Shown: positions 60,793 through 64,000 of the stretch, piece after piece | Position numbering within the stretch: position 1 is the first letter of the stretch | Layout: each line of letters begins with the position of its first letter | From: an uncultured Collinsella sp. | GTDB taxonomy: Bacteria; Actinomycetota; Coriobacteriia; Coriobacteriales; Coriobacteriaceae | NCBI GenBank assembly: GCA_958405195.1 | Contig: CATYDM010000006.1 | Span: forward strand, 1-64,000 | Direction: 5' to 3' | DNA length: 64,000 bases | Made by a program: the position numbers and the translations under genes | The notes under the pieces: generated by a model | The model's database searches: none | What the model was told of the DNA's origin: nothing | The model's input: the letters and a program-made list of their open reading frames with translations, nothing else

Positions 60793-61668
60793 CTACGCGG
60801 AAAGCTCAAAGCCGTACTTGGCCCAAATCTTCTGGGCCTTTTTGTTGGTCAGACAGAAGTCGATGAACGCCTTGGCTTCGTCGGCATGCTCGGAGCTCTC
60901 GGCGACAGCGCCCGGATACACGATGGGCTTGTGCGAGTCCTCGGGACACACGAAGGCCTCCTCGATGCCGTCGTAGCGGAAGATATCGGAGCTGTAGACA
61001 AATCCAGCCACGCAGTCGCCTGTGGACACATAGACGGCGGCGGTACCAACTTTGTCGGCCAGTGCGACCTTGTCGGCGATCTCGGGAGCATACTCGCCGT
61101 CGTCGCCCTCGGTGCCGGTATAGAGGCCCACGGAGGCCAGAGCCTGGTTGGCGTACTTTCCGGCGGGAACGGTCTTGGCGTCGCCGATGGCGATCTTGCC
61201 GTCCAGATTCGCGACGTCGGCGATGGCCTCGACCTTGGTGTCGGAGCCCTCGGCGCGAATGATCACGAGGTCGTTGACGAACATGTCCTCACGCGTGTCG
61301 GCGTCGACGAGCTCGGCGGTCTCAGCGTCATCCATGGTGCCCTTGGAAGCGGTGATGAGCACGTCGACCGTGGCGCCGGCCTTCATCTGCTCAACGAGGT
61401 CGCCGGAGGCCTTAAACTGCGTATCGGCAAAGGTGGTGCCGGTCTGGTCGGTGTAGAGCTCCTGGACCTCGGGAAGGGCCTTCTCGAGGGAGTTGGCGGC
61501 AAAGACCTGCAGCTCGACGGTTTCCTTCTTGGAAGAGGCCTTGGCGGAGCCGGCATCGGATCCCGCCGGCTCGGACGTCTTGCTGCCCGAGCAACCGGCA
61601 AGACCAAGGCCGGCAGCGGCGACAGCAGAAAGTGAGACGAATCCGCGGCGAGAAACCAAATCGAACAT
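60793..61668 (-). CDS. modA: Molybdate-binding lipoprotein ModA
   Basis: The 291-residue lipoprotein has a twin-arginine-like start (VSRRGFVSLSA), lipobox LAGC (Cys26) and a Ser/Ala/Lys linker. The mature part follows ModA: LQVFAANSLEKALPEVQELY, DVLITASKGTMDDAE, IAIGDAKTVPAGKYANQAL and VYPGAVAESSEHADEAKAFIDFCL. It captures molybdate outside the cell for ModBC. The ATG was chosen after AAGGG; a TTG two codons earlier is less likely. Confidence 0.93.
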   Translation of the reverse strand: MFDLVSRRGFVSLSAVAAAGLGLAGCSGSKTSEPAGSDAGSAKASSKKETVELQVFAANSLEKALPEVQELYTDQTGTTFADTQFKASGDLVEQMKAGATVDVLITASKGTMDDAETAELVDADTREDMFVNDLVIIRAEGSDTKVEAIADVANLDGKIAIGDAKTVPAGKYANQALASVGLYTGTEGDDGEYAPEIADKVALADKVGTAAVYVSTGDCVAGFVYSSDIFRYDGIEEAFVCPEDSHKPIVYPGAVAESSEHADEAKAFIDFCLTNKKAQKIWAKYGFELSA

Positions 61669-61728
61669 ATTCAACCCTTTCGGACCTTGTGCCCGGGTAC
61701 CCCACCGCGGGCTTTAATCTGCAATCAG

Positions 61729-61781
61729 ATTATACTTCTGCGCGAATAATGATTATGAGAAATTATTCTCTCCAGAGAATA
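61729..61781 (-). promoter_or_regulatory. modA promoter region with an upstream palindromic operator candidate
   Basis: A consensus TATAAT lies at 61734-61729 on the minus strand, 60 bases ahead of modA, but no good -35 box is present 17 bases above it. Further upstream, TATTCTCT-CC-AGAGAATA (61764-61781) is a palindrome with 8-bp arms, centred near -50 from the expected start. The weak -35 and this position suggest activation. It differs from the E. coli ModE consensus. AATCTG/CAGATT (61716-61731) overlaps the -10 as a second small palindrome. Confidence 0.5.
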
Positions 61782-61871
61782 TAGTTTCAAGTTACCGTGC
61801 ACCTCGGTGTCGCTTCGGCGGAAAACAAAAGCGGAGCGACCGATAAGGTCGCCCCGCCGCAGGTAAACCGC

Positions 61872-62351
61872 TTAGTTGGTATGTCCGCCGCCCGCTGTCA
61901 TCTGAGCCGCATGCTCCAGCTGGTCCGCTATGGCCTCCCAGCTTTCGCGGGCGGCCTTCGTAGAACCGGGAAAGTTTACGACAAGTGTATGACCTCGTTG
62001 CATGCAAATAGCACGCGAGAGCATGGCGCGGCGCGTCTTGGTCATCGAATACGCGCGGATTGCCTCTGCAATACCCGGCACATCGCGGTCGCAGACGGAA
62101 CGCGTCGCCTCGGGCGTCACATCTCGCATCGAAAGCCCCGTGCCGCCGCAGGTGAGCACGACATTGGCGTGGCACTCATCGGCGGCTTCCACAATGGCAT
62201 CACCGATCTCGCTGACGTCGTCGCGCACGACCACATGTGAGGCGACCGTCCAGCCCTGTGCCTCGATAAGTTCCTCGAGTGCGGCTCCGGCCTCATCCTG
62301 CAAAAGATCGCGTGTGTCCGAGCACGTCACGATCGAAATCTTCAACTCCAT
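61872..62351 (-). CDS. mogA: Molybdopterin adenylyltransferase (MogA/MoaB family)
   Basis: The 159-residue protein has the MoCF-binding fold signatures ISIVTCSDTRD, VVLTCGGTGLSMRDVTPEA and LVVNFPGSTKAARESW. It adenylates molybdopterin before MoeA inserts molybdenum. ATG follows GGAGGA; it lies 10 bases after moeA, so they form an operon. MogA and MoaB cannot be separated with certainty by sequence reading. Confidence 0.9.
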   Translation of the reverse strand: MELKISIVTCSDTRDLLQDEAGAALEELIEAQGWTVASHVVVRDDVSEIGDAIVEAADECHANVVLTCGGTGLSMRDVTPEATRSVCDRDVPGIAEAIRAYSMTKTRRAMLSRAICMQRGHTLVVNFPGSTKAARESWEAIADQLEHAAQMTAGGGHTN

Positions 62352-62361
62352 AGCGTTCCTC

Positions 62362-63624
62362 CTATAGCGCCGTTCCCTCGGGCAGGTCGACGCGAACAAC
62401 GTCCACGGCATCTCCCGCCTTGAGCTCGCACGGTCTCTCGTCAATACGCAACAGGCAGTTCGCACGCTGCATAGTTCCAAGCAGCGCCGAATTCTGTGTC
62501 TTAGCCTCGGTCACCAACAACTCACCGGTCTCGGGGTCGCGCAAAACCGTGGCGCGATCGAAGAAGCGGCGATGCTGTCGCTTTTTCACGCCGTGCGTGA
62601 GCGTCGCCTGCTGCACGGGACGCGCAACCTCGGCAAAACCGCGCATCTTGCGAATCGCCGGACGGGCAAGCATCTCAAAGCCCACATACGCCGCGGCCGG
62701 GTTGCCCGAAAGCCCCAGGTAGGGCTTACCCCCGAGCAAGCCAAACGTGATGGCCTTGCCGGGACGCATCGAGATGCGATCGAAGAGCACCTCGCCCTCG
62801 CGCTGGACCAGCGCCGTCACATAGTCGTAGTCGCCCGCCGAGGCACCGCCGCTCGTAATGACAAAGTCGCACTCCTGCACGGCACGATGAACCAGCTCGG
62901 CAATCGCCTGCTCATCATCGGGCGCAATGCCGTAGAACACGGGCTCGGCGCCGGCATCAAGTGCTTCGGCCATCAACGCCGACGAGTTGGAATCACGAAT
63001 CTGACCGCGCGCCGGTACCTTACTCGGTGCGACCAGTTCCGTGCCCAGCGAGATAATGCCCACATGTGGGGCGGCGTGCACCTTCACGCTCGCGTATCCG
63101 GCGCTTGCCAGCAGACCCGCGCCCGCCGGAGCCACGACCTCGCCGGCGTGCATCACAGCATCGCCGGCATGGGCCTCCTCGGCGGCAGAGCGAACGTTCT
63201 CCCCTACCTTGGCAGGCGCCGAGAAGCGAACGTGCGAGCCCTCGTTGCCATCGCCGTCGAGCACATCGACGATCTCGTATTTCACCACGGCGTCGGCACC
63301 TTCGGGCACCGGCGCGCCTGTCATAATGCGGACCGCCTCGCCCGCGCCGATAGCGACCTCAAACACATGGCCCGCGGCCTCGTGTCCGATAACGTCGAGC
63401 GTCACCGGCGCCTCGCCAGATGCCTGCGCCAAGTCCGCCGAGCGCACGGCATATCCGTCCATAGCGCTGTTGGCAAACGGCGAGATGTCGATATCGGCCA
63501 CCGCGTCCTCGGCCAAGGGAAGACCGGCGGCCTGCCACACGGGAATCTCGACGAGATCGGTCGGAGCAACGTGCGACAGGACAATCGACTGTGCGTCATC
63601 CAGCGGAATGAGTTTCTCTGCCAT
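62362..63624 (-). CDS. moeA: Molybdopterin molybdotransferase
   Basis: The 420-residue protein has the MoeA order: ADIDISPFANSAMDGYAVRSADL, GEAVRIMTGAPVPEGADAVVKYE, SLGTELVAPSKVPARGQIRDSN, TSGGASAGDYDYV and GLSGNPAAAYVGFEML. It inserts molybdate into adenylylated molybdopterin. The ATG giving MAEKLIPL follows GAGGT; a GTG two codons earlier is possible. It is first in the moeA-mogA pair. Confidence 0.94.
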   Translation of the reverse strand: MAEKLIPLDDAQSIVLSHVAPTDLVEIPVWQAAGLPLAEDAVADIDISPFANSAMDGYAVRSADLAQASGEAPVTLDVIGHEAAGHVFEVAIGAGEAVRIMTGAPVPEGADAVVKYEIVDVLDGDGNEGSHVRFSAPAKVGENVRSAAEEAHAGDAVMHAGEVVAPAGAGLLASAGYASVKVHAAPHVGIISLGTELVAPSKVPARGQIRDSNSSALMAEALDAGAEPVFYGIAPDDEQAIAELVHRAVQECDFVITSGGASAGDYDYVTALVQREGEVLFDRISMRPGKAITFGLLGGKPYLGLSGNPAAAYVGFEMLARPAIRKMRGFAEVARPVQQATLTHGVKKRQHRRFFDRATVLRDPETGELLVTEAKTQNSALLGTMQRANCLLRIDERPCELKAGDAVDVVRVDLPEGTAL

Positions 63625-63834
63625 ATGCACCTCTTAATGTCACGGCGCACAACAGGGGCGCCGATTCTTTATGCTTGTCTCAGTATAATCCCCCGACGCA
63701 CGACCGCGACTCGGCCTGTACCCGCAAATACACCTGTCGGTTGTAGGCCGCGAAACAGAATGGAAACCAACCCACCGGCTCGTCGCGTTTACCGCGTTTT
63801 ATAATGCTTGCGTTGCAACCTAAAAGAGGAACGT
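63625..63834. promoter_or_regulatory. Divergent promoter region of moeA and the right-edge gene
   Basis: On the plus strand TATAAT at 63800-63805 precedes the right-edge gene by about 30 bases. On the minus strand TATACT (63687-63682) precedes moeA by about 60 bases. Neither has a clear -35 box at the proper distance. No other gene was seen here. Confidence 0.4.
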
Positions 63835-64000
63835 ATGGCTCATAACGACAAACCCGAAAGCGCAAACGAAGCGCAGGATCATTCCCAGTCGCTCGACGAC
63901 GGCGGCTTTTTCTCCCTGAACGACGTTATCATGGCCGGCAGGCAACAGCTCACCCGCTCCGAGCATCTCTTGGCTGCCGACACGCGCCGCAACGTCCGCA
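63835..64000 (+). CDS. N-terminal part of an unidentified protein, cut by the window edge
   Basis: ATG follows AAAAGAGGA with good spacing, and a TATAAT box lies upstream. The 55 codons in view begin MAHNDKPESANEAQDHSQ and continue with SLNDVIMAGRQQLTRSEHLL without a stop. The start is hydrophilic and has no signal peptide in view. The family was not recognised. It is divergent from moeA. Confidence 0.6.
   Translation, partial: MAHNDKPESANEAQDHSQSLDDGGFFSLNDVIMAGRQQLTRSEHLLAADTRRNVR

Overview
The window is high-GC chromosomal DNA from a strictly fermentative anaerobe. Formate hydrogenlyase, complete selenocysteine machinery, molybdenum enzymes, a double-cubane reductase pair and very large InlB/BspA-like surface proteins together suggest a Coriobacteriia member, most like Collinsella. 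This placement is inference from gene content, not from a marker gene. Nearly all genes lie on the minus strand. No insertion sequence, prophage or CRISPR array was seen.

Layout from left to right. Positions 1-38 hold a partial tRNA-Leu. Positions 179-3924 hold a two-gene xanthine dehydrogenase/aldehyde oxidase family enzyme. gdhA follows at 4154-5509. Positions 5761-12796 form a selenium/molybdenum block, in transcription order: an orphan molybdopterin oxidoreductase, selA, selB, selC (tRNA-Sec), mobA and a Cys-rich DUF3343 protein. Positions 12919-28334 carry a 14-gene formate hydrogenlyase operon: hydN-like ferredoxin, fdhF with an in-frame UGA, hyfABCDEFGHIJ, hycI and a FocA-type channel. 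Its gene order matches the E. coli hyf operon. Positions 28761-30665 hold a RelB/PIN toxin-antitoxin pair and an AbiEi-like orphan. tRNA-Gly and tRNA-Pro and brnQ come next. Positions 32718-45695 form one continuous 13-kb reading frame for a cell-wall-anchored surface protein, broken by two in-frame stop codons. Positions 45823-52278 form a second selenium operon: yjiM/yjiL-type double-cubane reductase and activator, a GT4 glycosyltransferase, selD (itself a selenoprotein gene), yedF, DUF3343 and a cysteine desulfurase. A dpp/opp peptide transporter spans 52355-57608, preceded by possible small upstream ORFs. modABC (58208-61668), mogA and moeA follow, and a plus-strand gene is cut by the right edge.

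The parts fit together. ModABC imports molybdate; MogA, MoeA and MobA build the molybdenum cofactor; SelD, SelA, SelB and selC supply and insert selenocysteine. These feed the selenocysteine formate dehydrogenase, whose electrons pass through Fe-S subunits to the membrane-bound [NiFe] hydrogenase, giving H2 and CO2 from formate.

The signals most worth following are: (1) a GT4 glycosyltransferase overlapping the start of selD by 8 bases, which could indicate a selenium small-molecule pathway; (2) a family of four perfect or nearly perfect intergenic palindromes; (3) two UGA-encoded selenoproteins, each with a visible SECIS-like hairpin; (4) the doubly interrupted giant surface protein; and (5) small ORFs with strong ribosome binding sites ahead of the peptide transporter.
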